NCBI GenBank assembly: GCA_946885915.1
Contig: CAMPHF010000001.1
Coordinates: 310,001-374,000, forward strand
Source of the DNA: an uncultured Idiomarina sp.
GTDB taxonomy: Bacteria; Pseudomonadota; Gammaproteobacteria; Enterobacterales; Alteromonadaceae
Direction of reading: 5' to 3'
Length of the DNA stretch: 64,000 nt
Shown here: piece by piece, positions 39,195 to 48,710 of the stretch
How positions within the stretch are numbered: position 1 is the first letter of the stretch
Layout: every line of letters starts with the position of its first letter
Program-made: the position numbers and the translations under genes
Notes under the pieces: model-generated
Told to the model about the DNA's origin: nothing
The model's input: the letters and a program-made list of their open reading frames with translations, nothing else
Databases searched by the model: none

Positions 39195-40109
39195 ATGAGT
39201 ATGGTATTTATTTTTCCCGGACAAGGTTCGCAAAGTGTTGGCATGTTGGCTGATGTTGCGCAAGCATTTTGTTCGGTGAAAACTCGGTTTGAAGAAGCCA
39301 GTGATGCGCTGGGCTATGATCTATGGGAGATCGTCAGTAATGGCCCAGATGCACAATTGAATCAAACTGAAATTACTCAACCTGCAATACTAACCGCTAG
39401 CGTAGCGTTATACGAGATTGCGCGGGCGCAAGGACACGCAGCACCGAGTTATATGGCTGGCCATAGTTTGGGTGAGTATTCAGCGTTGGTGGCTGCCGAA
39501 GCGCTGCAATTTACCGATGCGGTAAAGCTGGTTGCGGCTCGCGGTCAGTTCATGCAAACCGCAGTGCCAGCTGGAACAGGTGCTATGGCCGCGGTAATAG
39601 GTTTAGCCGATGACAAGGTGGCTGCGGCCTGTGAACAAGCCGCAGAAGGGCAAGTTGTTGCGCCGGTAAACTATAATTCACCGGGCCAAGTGGTTATTGC
39701 GGGTGATAAATTGGCGGTTGAGCGGGCGGCCGAAGCATGTCGGCAAGCAGGTGCAAAACGGGTGCTACCATTACCAGTGAGTGTGCCATCCCATTGCGCT
39801 TTAATGCAGCCTGCAGCTGAACAATTGGCGGCGGCGTTAGCTGATGTCAGCATTCATTTGCCGACTATTCCGGTTATTCATAACGTCGACGTAAAAGCAG
39901 CGACGAGTGTTGAGGGAATTAGGAGCGCCTTGGTGAAGCAGCTTTATTCACCAGTACGTTGGACTGAGACCATAAGCTGGCTTGGTGAGCAGGGCGTAAC
40001 GCAAGCTTTCGAAATAGGTCCGGGCAAAGTGCTAACGGGCTTAACCAAACGGATTGTCGCTGACATGAGCTGTGAACCATTAAACACCGCAGCGGCGCTA
40101 AACGCATAA
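39195..40109 (+). CDS. fabD: Malonyl-CoA:ACP transacylase
   Basis: FabD loads malonate onto ACP. The 304-residue protein has the oxyanion motif FPGQGSQSVGM and the nucleophile Ser91 in AGHSLGEYSALVAA, with the later VPSHCALM holding the catalytic His. It is 8 bases from fabG. Confidence 0.97.
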   Translation: MSMVFIFPGQGSQSVGMLADVAQAFCSVKTRFEEASDALGYDLWEIVSNGPDAQLNQTEITQPAILTASVALYEIARAQGHAAPSYMAGHSLGEYSALVAAEALQFTDAVKLVAARGQFMQTAVPAGTGAMAAVIGLADDKVAAACEQAAEGQVVAPVNYNSPGQVVIAGDKLAVERAAEACRQAGAKRVLPLPVSVPSHCALMQPAAEQLAAALADVSIHLPTIPVIHNVDVKAATSVEGIRSALVKQLYSPVRWTETISWLGEQGVTQAFEIGPGKVLTGLTKRIVADMSCEPLNTAAALNA

Positions 40110-40117
40110 GGAAGAAG

Positions 40118-40861
40118 ATGATGATGTTTGATTTAACCGGACAAATTGCGCTCGTGACTGGTGCTAGTCGCGGCATTGGCCGCGCGATAGCTGAGCAGTT
40201 AGTAGCAGCAGGTGCAACCGTGGTCGGCACCGCTACCAGTGACCATGGCGCAGCATCTATTAGTGAATATCTGGGCGCAAATGGGCGCGGCGTAGCACTT
40301 GATGTGAATGACAACGACGCAATTGTGGCGTTACTGAAAAGCATCGATGAGCAATATGGCCAGCTTGATATTCTGATCAACAATGCGGGTATTACCAAAG
40401 ACAATTTGCTAATGCGCATGAAGGATGAAGAATGGGACGCAGTCATGAACACCAATCTCAAAGCGGTGTTCCATCTATGCAAGGCGGTGATGCGGGGGAT
40501 GATGAAACGGCGCTACGGTCGGATCATCAATATTTCATCAGTAGTAGGCACCACTGGTAACCCAGGCCAGGCCAACTATTGTGCCGCCAAAGCTGGTTTA
40601 GTTGGGTTCAGTAAGTCATTAGCGAAGGAAGTCGCTGCCCGCGGTATTACCGTGAATTGCGTGGCGCCTGGCTTTATTGATACTGATATGACAAAGGCGC
40701 TCACTGAGGAACAAAAAGAGAGCATTTTTGTCAACATACCAAGCGCTCGGTTGGGTCAACCTGAAGAAATTGCGGCGGCGGTTATTTTCCTCGCTAGCAA
40801 ATCAGCAGCTTATGTAACCGGCGAAACCATTCATGTGAATGGCGGTATGGCGATGGTATAA
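40118..40861 (+). CDS. fabG: 3-oxoacyl-ACP reductase
   Basis: This NADPH-dependent short-chain dehydrogenase reduces 3-ketoacyl-ACP. The 247-residue protein has the cofactor motif TGASRGIG, NNAG, and the triad Ser141, Tyr154 and Lys158 (SVVGTTGNPGQANYCAAKAG). Three ATG codons stand in a row (40118, 40121, 40124). AAGGAAG at 40108-40114 favours the second slightly, which would remove one residue. Confidence 0.97.
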   Translation: MMMFDLTGQIALVTGASRGIGRAIAEQLVAAGATVVGTATSDHGAASISEYLGANGRGVALDVNDNDAIVALLKSIDEQYGQLDILINNAGITKDNLLMRMKDEEWDAVMNTNLKAVFHLCKAVMRGMMKRRYGRIINISSVVGTTGNPGQANYCAAKAGLVGFSKSLAKEVAARGITVNCVAPGFIDTDMTKALTEEQKESIFVNIPSARLGQPEEIAAAVIFLASKSAAYVTGETIHVNGGMAMV

Positions 40862-40991
40862 GCGATAAATTTAAACTGGCGGTACGACCTGTTCCGTAGT
40901 TTGGATTTTTTACTTTATTAATTGGGTTGGTTTCACTACACTAACGCCAAATTAGTGATGCAGACCTCTTAAATTAAGGGAATTATTAAAC

Positions 40992-41231
40992 ATGAGTACT
41001 ATTGAAGAACGCGTTAAAAAAATCATCATTGAACAACTTGGTGTGAAAGAAGAAGAAGTGAAGCCAGAAGCATCTTTCGAGAACGATTTAGGTGCTGATT
41101 CACTTGATACCGTTGAGCTGGTGATGGCGCTTGAAGAAGAGTTTGAGACTGAGATCCCAGACGAAGAAGCTGAAAAAATCAAAACAGTTCAAGCTGCAAT
41201 CGATTACGTGAGCAACCACTCTGAAGGTTAA
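40992..41231 (+). CDS. acpP: Acyl carrier protein
   Basis: This acidic 79-residue protein carries growing acyl chains on a phosphopantetheine attached to Ser37 in [19 protein letters not shown]. It is nearly identical to E. coli AcpP. The 130-base gap after fabG probably holds its own promoter, although I could not fix the hexamers. A terminator follows. Confidence 0.98.
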   Translation: MSTIEERVKKIIIEQLGVKEEEVKPEASFENDLGADSLDTVELVMALEEEFETEIPDEEAEKIKTVQAAIDYVSNHSEG

Positions 41232-41255
41232 TCACTTACCGATTTAGGTGAGCTG

Positions 41256-41284
41256 AAGGCGGAATGAAAATTCCGCCTTTTTTA
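41256..41284 (+). terminator. Intrinsic terminator after acpP
   Basis: AAGGCGGAAT pairs perfectly with ATTCCGCCTT around a GAAA tetraloop, followed by a run of about seven T. It should end most acpP transcripts and separate this abundant mRNA from fabF. Confidence 0.95.
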
Positions 41285-41389
41285 TTGGGCGTCATTCAGT
41301 AAATATTTAGCTATTGTTGATCTTGATTAGCGCCAATGCGTAGAAATTGCGTAAAATCAATTCAACATTATTTATAAGAGGGAATCGCT

Positions 41390-42628
41390 GTGGCAAAACG
41401 ACGTGTAGTTGTCACTGGAATGGGGGCTCTTACCCCGTTAGGCACGGATGTGACGAGCACCTGGCGCCGCCTTTGCGCTGGTGAAAGTGGTATTCAAGCC
41501 ATTACACACTTTGATACGACGCCATTTTCGACACGCTTTGCCGGGCTCGTAAATGGTTTTGACGCCAGCCAATATATTGACGCGAAAGACACCAAAAAGA
41601 TGGATCTCTTTATTCAATACGGGATTGCGGCTGGCCTACAGGCGGTTGCCGATGCCAAGTTGACTATTACCCCAGAAAACGCGCATCGCGTTGGGGTGAT
41701 GGTAAGTTCAGGTATTGGTGGGTTGGGGCTGATTGAAGAAAATCACAGTAAATTATTAAGCGGTGGACCACGCCGGATGTCACCGTTTTTTGTGCCATCG
41801 ACCATCATTAATATGATTTCTGGTCATCTATCAATGCAACTGGGCGCTACCGGACCGAATTTGGCGATTGTGACGGCCTGTACCACAGGTGTACATAATA
41901 TTGGTCAAGCGGCGCGAATTATTGCTTATGGTGATGCCGATGTGATGCTCGCAGGCGGGGCGGAAAAAGCATCGACACCACTTGGACTAGGCGGGTTCGG
42001 CGCTGCACGCGCGTTGTCGACTCGAAATGATGACCCGCAAGCTGCGAGCCGTCCTTGGGATAAACAGCGTGATGGCTTTGTGTTGGGTGATGGGGCTGGG
42101 GTTATGGTACTGGAGTCGTATGAGCACGCGGTGGCACGCGGGGCGCATATTTACGCTGAATTGAGCGGCTTTGGTATGAGTGGCGATGCCTATCATATGA
42201 CGGCACCGCCAGAGGACGGTCGCGGTGCGGCTATGGCTATGGATAATGCGCTGCGGGACGCCGATTTAACGGCCAAAGATGTGGGTTATATTAACGCTCA
42301 CGGTACCTCTACGGCGGCCGGAGATATCGCTGAAACGCGGGCAATTAAACGCGTTTACGGTTCAGATGCCGCCGATGTATTGGTCAGCTCAACTAAGTCA
42401 ATGACAGGGCACTTGCTCGGCGCCGCCGGCGCTATTGAGGCAATTTTTACGGTTCTTGCCCTGCATCATCAAGTGGTGCCGCCGACGATTAACTTGACCG
42501 ACCCAGACCTTGAATGTGATCTTGATTACGTGCCACATCAATGTCGTCACGTCACCTTGCAGGCAGCATTGTGTAATTCGTTTGGCTTTGGTGGCACCAA
42601 TGGTTCGCTGTTGTTTAGCAGAGTGTAA
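41390..42628 (+). CDS. fabF: 3-oxoacyl-ACP synthase II
   Basis: FabF elongates fatty acids with malonyl-ACP. The 412-residue protein has the Cys-His-His triad: Cys164 in [12 protein letters not shown], His in NAHGTST, and His in [13 protein letters not shown]. It starts with GTG behind AGAGGGA. It lies 158 bases beyond acpP and its terminator, and 36 bases before pabC. Confidence 0.97.
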   Translation: MAKRRVVVTGMGALTPLGTDVTSTWRRLCAGESGIQAITHFDTTPFSTRFAGLVNGFDASQYIDAKDTKKMDLFIQYGIAAGLQAVADAKLTITPENAHRVGVMVSSGIGGLGLIEENHSKLLSGGPRRMSPFFVPSTIINMISGHLSMQLGATGPNLAIVTACTTGVHNIGQAARIIAYGDADVMLAGGAEKASTPLGLGGFGAARALSTRNDDPQAASRPWDKQRDGFVLGDGAGVMVLESYEHAVARGAHIYAELSGFGMSGDAYHMTAPPEDGRGAAMAMDNALRDADLTAKDVGYINAHGTSTAAGDIAETRAIKRVYGSDAADVLVSSTKSMTGHLLGAAGAIEAIFTVLALHHQVVPPTINLTDPDLECDLDYVPHQCRHVTLQAALCNSFGFGGTNGSLLFSRV

Positions 42629-42664
42629 TAGTGCACTTAGCGTAGCCTTTGTTTTGGGATAAGT

Positions 42665-43522
42665 ATGCAACCAACATTGTGGTGTAACGGTGCTTTACTG
42701 GAGTCAGCGCAGAGCCACGCGCTGGCTGCTGATCGGGGTCTGCAGTATGGCGACGGCCACTTTACCACGGTGCTGGTACGCCATCGGCAGCCCTTGTTTT
42801 GGTCCTATCATCTCGCGCGGCTGGCGCAAGCGTCACAGCGCTTAGGGTTACAGTCCCCCGATCCTGACCAACTAACAGACCAATTAAATGCGGCTATCGC
42901 ACATGCTTATCAGCAATGGTCAGCCGAGCTTGAGCCCCCAGTTGAGGCTGACGCGGCAAGGCTGTTAGCCAAAATCATGGTGACCAGTGCGGGCGTTAGT
43001 CAGGGCTATGAGCGGCAAACTGACACGATTCAGGTGTGGTTTAAGTTACAGCTGTTAGCGCCTGAAACCCTAACCGATACCCCATTACAACTAGCGATTG
43101 CGGATTTACAACTCAGTCATCAGCCACAACTAGCGGGATTGAAAACGCTCAATCGACTAGAGCAAGTCCTACTGGCAAAAGAGCGCCGCTGGCGTGGCGT
43201 GGACGAATTAGTGGTCTGTGATCAATATGGCCAAGTCTGCGAAGCCATCAGCAGCAATATTTTTTGGTATGATGGCCAGCAGTGGTTTACGCCGGCGCTG
43301 GAAAGCTGCGGTATTGCCGGTGTGGCTCGGGCAGCGCTGATTGACTCCGGTGGTTTGGGTGAGGTGCAAGTGGGCCAGTTTGATGTGAGTGCGTTATTGC
43401 AGGCCGATAGCGTATTTTTATGTAACAGCGTGCGTGGTATTCGCGCGGTCGGACAAATTGGTACCCAGCGCTTCGCAGGAGAGCAAAATATGCAGCAAAT
43501 TCGGGAGCTATTGTGGCGTTGA
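42665..43522 (+). CDS. pabC: 4-amino-4-deoxychorismate lyase
   Basis: PabC releases p-aminobenzoate for folate synthesis. The 285-residue fold-type IV pyridoxal phosphate enzyme has DRGLQYGDGHFTT near the start, the cofactor lysine in GLKTLNRLEQVLL, and DELVVCDQYGQVCEAISSNIF. The fabF-pabC-mltG-tmk-holB order is conserved. It overlaps mltG by 10 bases. Confidence 0.94.
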   Translation: MQPTLWCNGALLESAQSHALAADRGLQYGDGHFTTVLVRHRQPLFWSYHLARLAQASQRLGLQSPDPDQLTDQLNAAIAHAYQQWSAELEPPVEADAARLLAKIMVTSAGVSQGYERQTDTIQVWFKLQLLAPETLTDTPLQLAIADLQLSHQPQLAGLKTLNRLEQVLLAKERRWRGVDELVVCDQYGQVCEAISSNIFWYDGQQWFTPALESCGIAGVARAALIDSGGLGEVQVGQFDVSALLQADSVFLCNSVRGIRAVGQIGTQRFAGEQNMQQIRELLWR

Positions 43523-44523
43523 ATCGAAGACGATGGATACTGTCAGGATTAGCGCTAAGCGTTTTAGTGGTGATATTGGCGGGCTGGTACTTACAACAAC
43601 TATGGCAACGCCCATTACAATTAGCCCCGCAGTTGCTGGAAGTAAAAAGCGGTAGTCACGCGCGCTCATTACTGCAGCAATTAAAGGCGTTAGGCGCCGA
43701 CATTGACCCTCAACTAGCCTATTATCAACTACGAATTCGTGGCCGCGGCGACAGATTACAGGCTGGCGTTTATGACATAGCTGAAGACTTATCGCTAGCC
43801 GACTTAGTTAATCGAATTGAATTAGGCCAGCAGCATTTGTTCCGCATTACCCTAGTTGAAGGACTAACCCTTGCTCAATGGCGTGCCCAACTAAAATCTG
43901 TGCCGCACTTAGACGCAAAGACCAGTGCATTAAGCGCAACGCAATTACATCAGTTATTAGACCCTGAACAACGTTACCCAAGCCTTGAGGGGGCGTTGTT
44001 ACCTGAAACATACAGCTATAAGGCAGGTACATCTGACTTGCAGATACTGCAAGATGCATTCGCTAAAATGCAACAAGAGCTTGAACAAGCATGGGCCGAA
44101 CGAGATCGGGGGATACCAATAGAATCGCCTTACCACTTACTAATCATGGCTTCTATTATCGAAAAAGAAACCGGCGTGGCCAGTGAACGAGGGCTAGTGA
44201 GCTCAGTGTTTATGAATCGTCTTCGAAGTGGAATGCGGTTACAATCAGATCCGACAACTATTTATGGCATTGAGAATTTCGATGGCGATTTGACGCGTGC
44301 GCACTTACGCGAACAGACAGCTTATAATACCTATCGAATCGACGGTTTACCGCCAACGCCTATCGCAATGCCGAGTGTGGCAAGTTTAAGAGCGGCAGCG
44401 CAACCTGCCGATTCGGAATACTATTATTTTGTCGCGAATGATAAAGGCGAACACATATTTTCCAAGACCCTAGCGGAACATAATCGGGCAGTGAATCGCT
44501 ATCAACGCGGCCAAAAGCAATAA
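43513..44523 (+). CDS. mltG: Endolytic murein transglycosylase MltG
   Basis: MltG (YceG) cuts nascent peptidoglycan strands and sets their length. The 336-residue protein has one N-terminal membrane helix (residues 8-29), a LysM-like region, and the catalytic motif SIIEKETG (EKET at 217-220), then SVFMNRLRSGMRLQSDPT and NTYRIDGLPPTPI. It starts with GTG inside pabC behind GGGAG, so translation is probably coupled. Confidence 0.95.
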   Translation: MALNRRRWILSGLALSVLVVILAGWYLQQLWQRPLQLAPQLLEVKSGSHARSLLQQLKALGADIDPQLAYYQLRIRGRGDRLQAGVYDIAEDLSLADLVNRIELGQQHLFRITLVEGLTLAQWRAQLKSVPHLDAKTSALSATQLHQLLDPEQRYPSLEGALLPETYSYKAGTSDLQILQDAFAKMQQELEQAWAERDRGIPIESPYHLLIMASIIEKETGVASERGLVSSVFMNRLRSGMRLQSDPTTIYGIENFDGDLTRAHLREQTAYNTYRIDGLPPTPIAMPSVASLRAAAQPADSEYYYFVANDKGEHIFSKTLAEHNRAVNRYQRGQKQ

Positions 44524-44540
44524 GTAAGGATAAATAACAG

Positions 44541-45167
44541 GTGCAACAGCTCGGTAAGTTTATTGCGATTGAAGGGCTCGAAGGGGCAGGCAAGAGTAGC
44601 GCAATCGCACACATTGTGCGGGTGATAGCCGCGACGGGGAAACCGGTCACCACGGTTCGTGAGCCGGGCGGTACCCCTTTTGCCGAAGCACTGCGCAGCC
44701 TGATCAAGCAAAACTGGCAAGAGCCTATTAGTGCCACCAGTGAATTGCTACTGATGTACGCTAGTCGGGTGCAATTGGTTGAACAGGTGATTAAGCCCGC
44801 GTTAGCCGTAGGCACCTGGGTGGTGGGTGATCGTCATGATTTATCGTCGCGGGCCTACCAAGGCGGCGGACGCCAGCTTGGCGACAAAACACTGACAAGT
44901 TTGCGTGATCTTGTCATGCCTGGCTTTCATCCCGATTTAACCATTATCTTAGATGTCGAGCCGAGTCGTGGCTTAGAGCGTGCCCGGCAGCGTGGCGAAT
45001 TGGACCGAATTGAGCGCGAAGACCTCGCTTTTTTCGAGCGAACCCGCGCGACTTATTTACAGATTGCGGCGACTGAGCCGAATATGGTTGTGATTGATGC
45101 CAACCAGCCCTTAGATGAAGTAAGCGCCGCGCTTACCAAAGCTTTGCAGCAGGTGCTGAGCAGATGA
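44541..45167 (+). CDS. tmk: Thymidylate kinase
   Basis: Tmk phosphorylates dTMP to dTDP. The 208-residue protein has the P-loop [11 protein letters not shown], the DR(H/Y) motif in [18 protein letters not shown], and the lid region with RGELDRIE. It starts with GTG behind AAGGA and shares ATGA with holB at its end. Confidence 0.96.
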   Translation: MQQLGKFIAIEGLEGAGKSSAIAHIVRVIAATGKPVTTVREPGGTPFAEALRSLIKQNWQEPISATSELLLMYASRVQLVEQVIKPALAVGTWVVGDRHDLSSRAYQGGGRQLGDKTLTSLRDLVMPGFHPDLTIILDVEPSRGLERARQRGELDRIEREDLAFFERTRATYLQIAATEPNMVVIDANQPLDEVSAALTKALQQVLSR

Positions 45168-46171
45168 AATATCCGTGGTTAACGCCATTGTGGCAGCAAC
45201 TCACAACTGATATTGCGAAAGACAGATTCGCACATGCTCACTGTTTTGTGCACAGCGAGGATGCGGCGATGCCGCTATTTATCGAACGCTTGATCGCATT
45301 TTTGCTATGTCAACAGCCCACTAATCAGGCTTGTGGTCAATGTAAAAGTTGTTTGTTACAGCAAGCAGGTACCCATCCTGATTATATTAAATTAGGGCAG
45401 GCCGACCAGAATGTGATTGGTGTCGACGAGGTTCGGGCGCTGATCAGTCAGCTGGCGAATACCGCGAATCAAGGTGGCTTTAAAGTCGCCTATATTGAAC
45501 GCGCTGACCGATTAAACCGTAATGCCGCTAATGCATTGCTGAAAACCCTGGAAGAGCCAGCGGCAAAAACGGTGTTAGTTGTTTCTGCGGAAGCACCGCA
45601 ACGCTTATTACCAACCTTAAAAAGTCGGATGCGAATGCATCCATTACCTTCGTTCAGTGTGGCGGAATTGCAAGCGTGGTTAAGCACCCAAGCCGGGCAG
45701 CCAGTAACAACATTGACCACCGGCAACGCACTGACCGAGGCTGTTCTGCAGCGTTTCACGCAAGCGCCACTGCAAGCATTGCGCTTAATGCAAGGTGCAG
45801 CAGCCCCTACTCAAGCGTTACTCGATGAATTGTTTAAGGCACTGACGATAGGCCAAAGTGATTCGGCATCAGGGGGCTGGCCTACGCTCAATGATAAGGC
45901 CACAATTCCGCTCGCATTGGCGGCTACGCAACAATTGCTGGTAGACTTGGTCAGAATTGCACAGGCACAACCTAGTGTTTATCTGCACGAAGATGCGGTT
46001 TTAGAAGCACGCGCTTATTTGCAGCGCATGTCGAGTAAGCAAGCCCCCGTGCATTATTGGTACCAGCAATTGCAACGCGTACAGCAAATTGAACGGGCAC
46101 TTGCTCAGCAAAGCGGGTTGAATGCAGGTTTGTTATTATCTCAAGTATGGATGGAGTGGCCACGAGTTTGA
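45164..46171 (+). CDS. holB: DNA polymerase III subunit delta'
   Basis: Delta' is the stator of the clamp loader. The 335-residue protein has the zinc module CxxCKSC within [19 protein letters not shown], the degenerate ATPase core, and the signature [14 protein letters not shown] and LLPTLKSR (sensor I). It overlaps tmk by 4 bases and pilZ by 25 bases. Confidence 0.95.
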   Translation: MKYPWLTPLWQQLTTDIAKDRFAHAHCFVHSEDAAMPLFIERLIAFLLCQQPTNQACGQCKSCLLQQAGTHPDYIKLGQADQNVIGVDEVRALISQLANTANQGGFKVAYIERADRLNRNAANALLKTLEEPAAKTVLVVSAEAPQRLLPTLKSRMRMHPLPSFSVAELQAWLSTQAGQPVTTLTTGNALTEAVLQRFTQAPLQALRLMQGAAAPTQALLDELFKALTIGQSDSASGGWPTLNDKATIPLALAATQQLLVDLVRIAQAQPSVYLHEDAVLEARAYLQRMSSKQAPVHYWYQQLQRVQQIERALAQQSGLNAGLLLSQVWMEWPRV

Positions 46172-46503
46172 GTGAATTCAGTTTGGTTTATGAGAACGAA
46201 AAACAATTGGCCAAAGCCTATTTGTCATTCGTAAAAGATGGCGGCTTATTCGTTGAACTCGGTGAGCGGCATCAACAATTTCGAATGGGTGATGAGGTCA
46301 GCCTGTCAGTGTTATTACCAAAAGATGAAACGCCGAGTTTGGTACGTGGCAAGGTTGTTTGGTTGTCGCCCCAACGCAGTAGTGTACATGGCGAGGCTGG
46401 CATTGGTGTGCAATTTGTTGGCGATAAAAGCCATTTAAGAAATCGTATTGAAACCGTACTCGGTCAATTGCTGCGCAGTGAAACCCCCACATCGACTATG
46501 TAG
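46147..46503 (+). CDS. pilZ: Type IV pilus assembly protein PilZ
   Basis: This small cytoplasmic PilZ-domain protein (118 residues) matches the Pseudomonas aeruginosa PilZ pattern: AYLSFVKDGGLFVEL, GDEVSLSVLLP, VRGKVVWLSPQ and GIGVQF, then RNRIETVLG and the PTSTM end. The classical PilZ of pilus assembly lacks the RxxxR c-di-GMP motif, and I see none here. It acts with FimX and PilB in pilus extension in some bacteria. It overlaps the end of holB; in-frame starts at GTG 46156 or TTG 46168 are also possible. The holB-pilZ-tatD order is conserved in Pseudomonas. Confidence 0.9.
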   Translation: MDGVATSLSEFSLVYENEKQLAKAYLSFVKDGGLFVELGERHQQFRMGDEVSLSVLLPKDETPSLVRGKVVWLSPQRSSVHGEAGIGVQFVGDKSHLRNRIETVLGQLLRSETPTSTM

Positions 46504-46530
46504 TTTTGCGAACCCAGCTGTAGAGGATTT

Positions 46531-47301
46531 ATGTTTGTAGACTCCCACTGTCATTTGGACAAGATTACCGCTCAAGGCATTGAGCAAACCTTAGCTCAGG
46601 CGAGTGCAGCACAGGTTGAGCGCATGTTGTGCGTCAGTGTGACCTTGCCTGATTACCGAGATATGCTCAAGCTAGTCGGCGAGCACCCACAAATTTCGGT
46701 ATCTTGCGGTGTTCATCCACTTTATGTTGCCGAGCATGATTGTGATCACGCCGAACTCGCTCAGCTAGCCGCTGATCCGCAAGTCGTTGCCATCGGTGAG
46801 ACGGGACTGGATTATTACTATGATAAAGACAGCATTAGTAAACAGCAGCAAAGCTTTGCTTATCATGTTGAGCTATCTCATCAGTTAGATAAACCCTTGA
46901 TCATTCACACCCGTGACGCAGAAGCCGACACTTTGGCTATTTTACGCAATGGTCATGCGGAACAAGCGGGTGGGGTGCTGCACTGTTTTACTGAGCGTTA
47001 TGAAATGGCCAAAATGGCCATTGATGAGCTCGATTTCTTTATCTCGATTTCCGGTATTGCCTCGTTTGCCAATGCCAAAACCTTGCGTGAAACCGTTAAA
47101 AAGCTGCCTTTAGACAAACTTTTAATTGAAACCGATAGCCCTTGGTTAGCACCGGTTCCGCATCGAGGTAAAGAGAACCAACCCGCATATGTCCCACATG
47201 TGGCGCAGTGTATTGCGGATGTGAAGGGGATCTCGATCGAGGAGGTCGCACGCGTCACCACGGCAAATTTTTATCGCTTGTTTAACCAGGTAAAAGTGTG
47301 A
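46531..47301 (+). CDS. tatD: TatD-family metal-dependent hydrolase
   Basis: This 256-residue barrel enzyme (YcfH in E. coli) has the metal ligands in VDSHCHLDK, GETGLDYYYD, HTRDAEADT, LHCFTE and LIETDSPWLAP. TatD proteins are 3'-to-5' DNA exonucleases or deoxyribonucleases of broad specificity. It ends the rluC-tatD gene run. Confidence 0.93.
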   Translation: MFVDSHCHLDKITAQGIEQTLAQASAAQVERMLCVSVTLPDYRDMLKLVGEHPQISVSCGVHPLYVAEHDCDHAELAQLAADPQVVAIGETGLDYYYDKDSISKQQQSFAYHVELSHQLDKPLIIHTRDAEADTLAILRNGHAEQAGGVLHCFTERYEMAKMAIDELDFFISISGIASFANAKTLRETVKKLPLDKLLIETDSPWLAPVPHRGKENQPAYVPHVAQCIADVKGISIEEVARVTTANFYRLFNQVKV

Positions 47302-47416
47302 TCTGGTTGGGAAGAAGCTGTGCATAACCTGTCATCAGCCTGTGTGGTTCATTAAAAAAATCCATTAATTACAGTAATATAAAATTTTCGAAAAAAATTT
47401 AGCAATTGTTCAATTT

Positions 47417-47445
47417 TTGACTATTCTAAAAGATACCGCTGTAAT
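47417..47445 (+). promoter_or_regulatory. Sigma-70 promoter with A/T-rich upstream element
   Basis: TTGACT at 47417-47422 and TGTAAT at 47440-47445 are separated by exactly 17 bases, each matching five of six consensus positions. The 60 bases upstream are almost pure A and T, like the UP elements of strong promoters. No protein gene lies between it and the terminator at 47566-47602. Confidence 0.65.
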
Positions 47446-47451
47446 TTGTGG

Positions 47452-47602
47452 ATAGTTGTTGGATCAGGTGAATGATCTATCTTCACGGTTTAAGGTAGTC
47501 GCCGCGACGCTATTCCAGCGAACAGAGTTAGCGCACGGCTCAATCCCTTTGAGCCATTCCCCTATGCTCGGGACAATTCGGATTAGTCCCGAGCTTTTTT
47601 TT
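47452..47602 (+). ncRNA. Candidate small RNA
   Basis: The region between the promoter at 47417-47445 and the terminator at 47566-47602 would give an RNA of about 150 bases. It contains small hairpins (GATCA/TGATC near 47462, GTCG/CGAC, GGCTCA/TGAGCC) and ends in the terminator stem. I do not recognise 6S, tmRNA, RNase P, SRP RNA, Spot 42 or GcvB. GGA triplets occur near the 5' end and in the terminator loop, which leaves a CsrA-type RNA possible but unsupported. An eight-codon frame (ATG at about 47471) is too short to support coding. Confidence 0.45.
47566..47602 (+). terminator. Strong intrinsic terminator
   Basis: GCTCGGGAC pairs perfectly with GTCCCGAGC around an 11-base loop and is followed by eight T. 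It points rightwards. It could end tatD read-through as well as the candidate small RNA. Confidence 0.93.
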
Positions 47603-47635
47603 GCTATGCCTTCCTGCAAATTCTACCGAGTGATC

Positions 47636-48649
47636 TTATGGTAGTGATAACTCGCCACGTAAATCGGCCTGTAACAAGGCTAACCGTTGCTTATGCTCGA
47701 GAGGTTTTGATAATAGGTAGTGAAGCTTTGTCAGAGCCGCTTCGATAGTCATATCGGCACCGCTAATCACACCCGCTTCAGCTAACGCATTACCTGTGGC
47801 GTAGCCGCCCATATTGACGCGCCCACGAAAACATTGGGTACAGTTAAGAATAATAGTTTGTTGCGCAACGCCTGCACGCAGTACATCAAGTAAGCGTTTG
47901 TCTTGGGGGGCATTACCCACCCCGTAGCTTTGCATAATGATAGCGTCTACGGGTTGGGCAAGCATGGTGGCAAACAGCCTTGCGTCTATCCCCGGATAAA
48001 GCGTGATCACGCCAATGGTTTGTGGCGACACTCGGGTTAATTTAAGCGGTGCGTGCGCTGGAGCTTCAATCTTTCCCTCTACCACCTCAATTTGAATGCC
48101 AGCTTCAAGCAGGGCTGGAAAGTTGGGCGACGCAAACGCATCAAAGCCATTGGCATCGGCCTTAGTCGCCCGATTGCCCCGAAATAAGGTGTTGTTGAAA
48201 AATAAACTAACTTCAGGGATTGGATAATTGGCGGCGATGTAGAGTGCGTTCAATAAGTTTGTTTGACCATCAGAACGCAGTGCTGCTAAGGGGATCTGAG
48301 AGCCGGTCACTATGACTGGCTTGCCCAAGTTTTCGAACATAAATGAGAGTGCTGATGCGGTATAAGCCATGGTATCTGTACCATGCAAAACCACGAAGCC
48401 ATCAAAGTCTTGATAGTTTTGCTGAATATCTTCAGCAATATGGAGCCAATCGGCGGGAGACATATCAGAGGAGTCCATGAGCGGTGCATATTCATGGATC
48501 ACAAATTCGGGCATTTCCGCGCGGAAGAACTCCGGCATATTTTCTACGCATTCAGTTAAAAAGCCGGGCACGGGTATAAACCCTTGCGCCGACTTTTTCA
48601 TACCTATGGTGCCACCTGTGTAGGCGACATAAATTCTCTTTTTGCTCAC
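47636..48649 (-). CDS. ansA: L-asparaginase I (cytoplasmic)
   Basis: This bacterial-type asparaginase of 337 residues has the first catalytic threonine in VAYTGGTIGM and the second in VLHGTDTMAYTASALSF, with GSQIPL after it. There is no signal peptide, which fits the cytoplasmic AnsA type. It starts with GTG, 61 bases downstream of sppA on the same strand; sppA-ansA adjacency is conserved in E. coli. Confidence 0.95.
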   Translation of the reverse strand: MSKKRIYVAYTGGTIGMKKSAQGFIPVPGFLTECVENMPEFFRAEMPEFVIHEYAPLMDSSDMSPADWLHIAEDIQQNYQDFDGFVVLHGTDTMAYTASALSFMFENLGKPVIVTGSQIPLAALRSDGQTNLLNALYIAANYPIPEVSLFFNNTLFRGNRATKADANGFDAFASPNFPALLEAGIQIEVVEGKIEAPAHAPLKLTRVSPQTIGVITLYPGIDARLFATMLAQPVDAIIMQSYGVGNAPQDKRLLDVLRAGVAQQTIILNCTQCFRGRVNMGGYATGNALAEAGVISGADMTIEAALTKLHYLLSKPLEHKQRLALLQADLRGELSLP

Positions 48650-48710
48650 GGCTTACTGCATCCTATATTTATCGTTTGCAGAAAGCCGTGTTATAGCACT
48701 AATTTACTGA

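Larger units (their letters stand above)
47302..47635. other. Intergenic region between convergent tatD and ansA, with a candidate small RNA
   Basis: This 334-base gap has no supported protein gene. It holds a very A/T-rich tract (about 47354-47416), a good sigma-70 promoter at 47417-47445, a GGCTCA/TGAGCC hairpin at about 47538-47556, and a strong terminator at 47566-47602. The promoter and terminator enclose about 150 bases and point the same way as tatD. Confidence 0.7.

Noticed and set aside
39919..40482. 187-codon minus-strand frame across fabD and fabG
   Set aside because: It runs antisense to two certain genes and has no start signal; its composition is that of a shadow frame.
47456..47644. 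62-codon frame in the tatD-ansA gap
   Set aside because: It starts at TTG without a binding site, reads through a strong terminator and into ansA, and shows no family features. A small RNA explains the region better.
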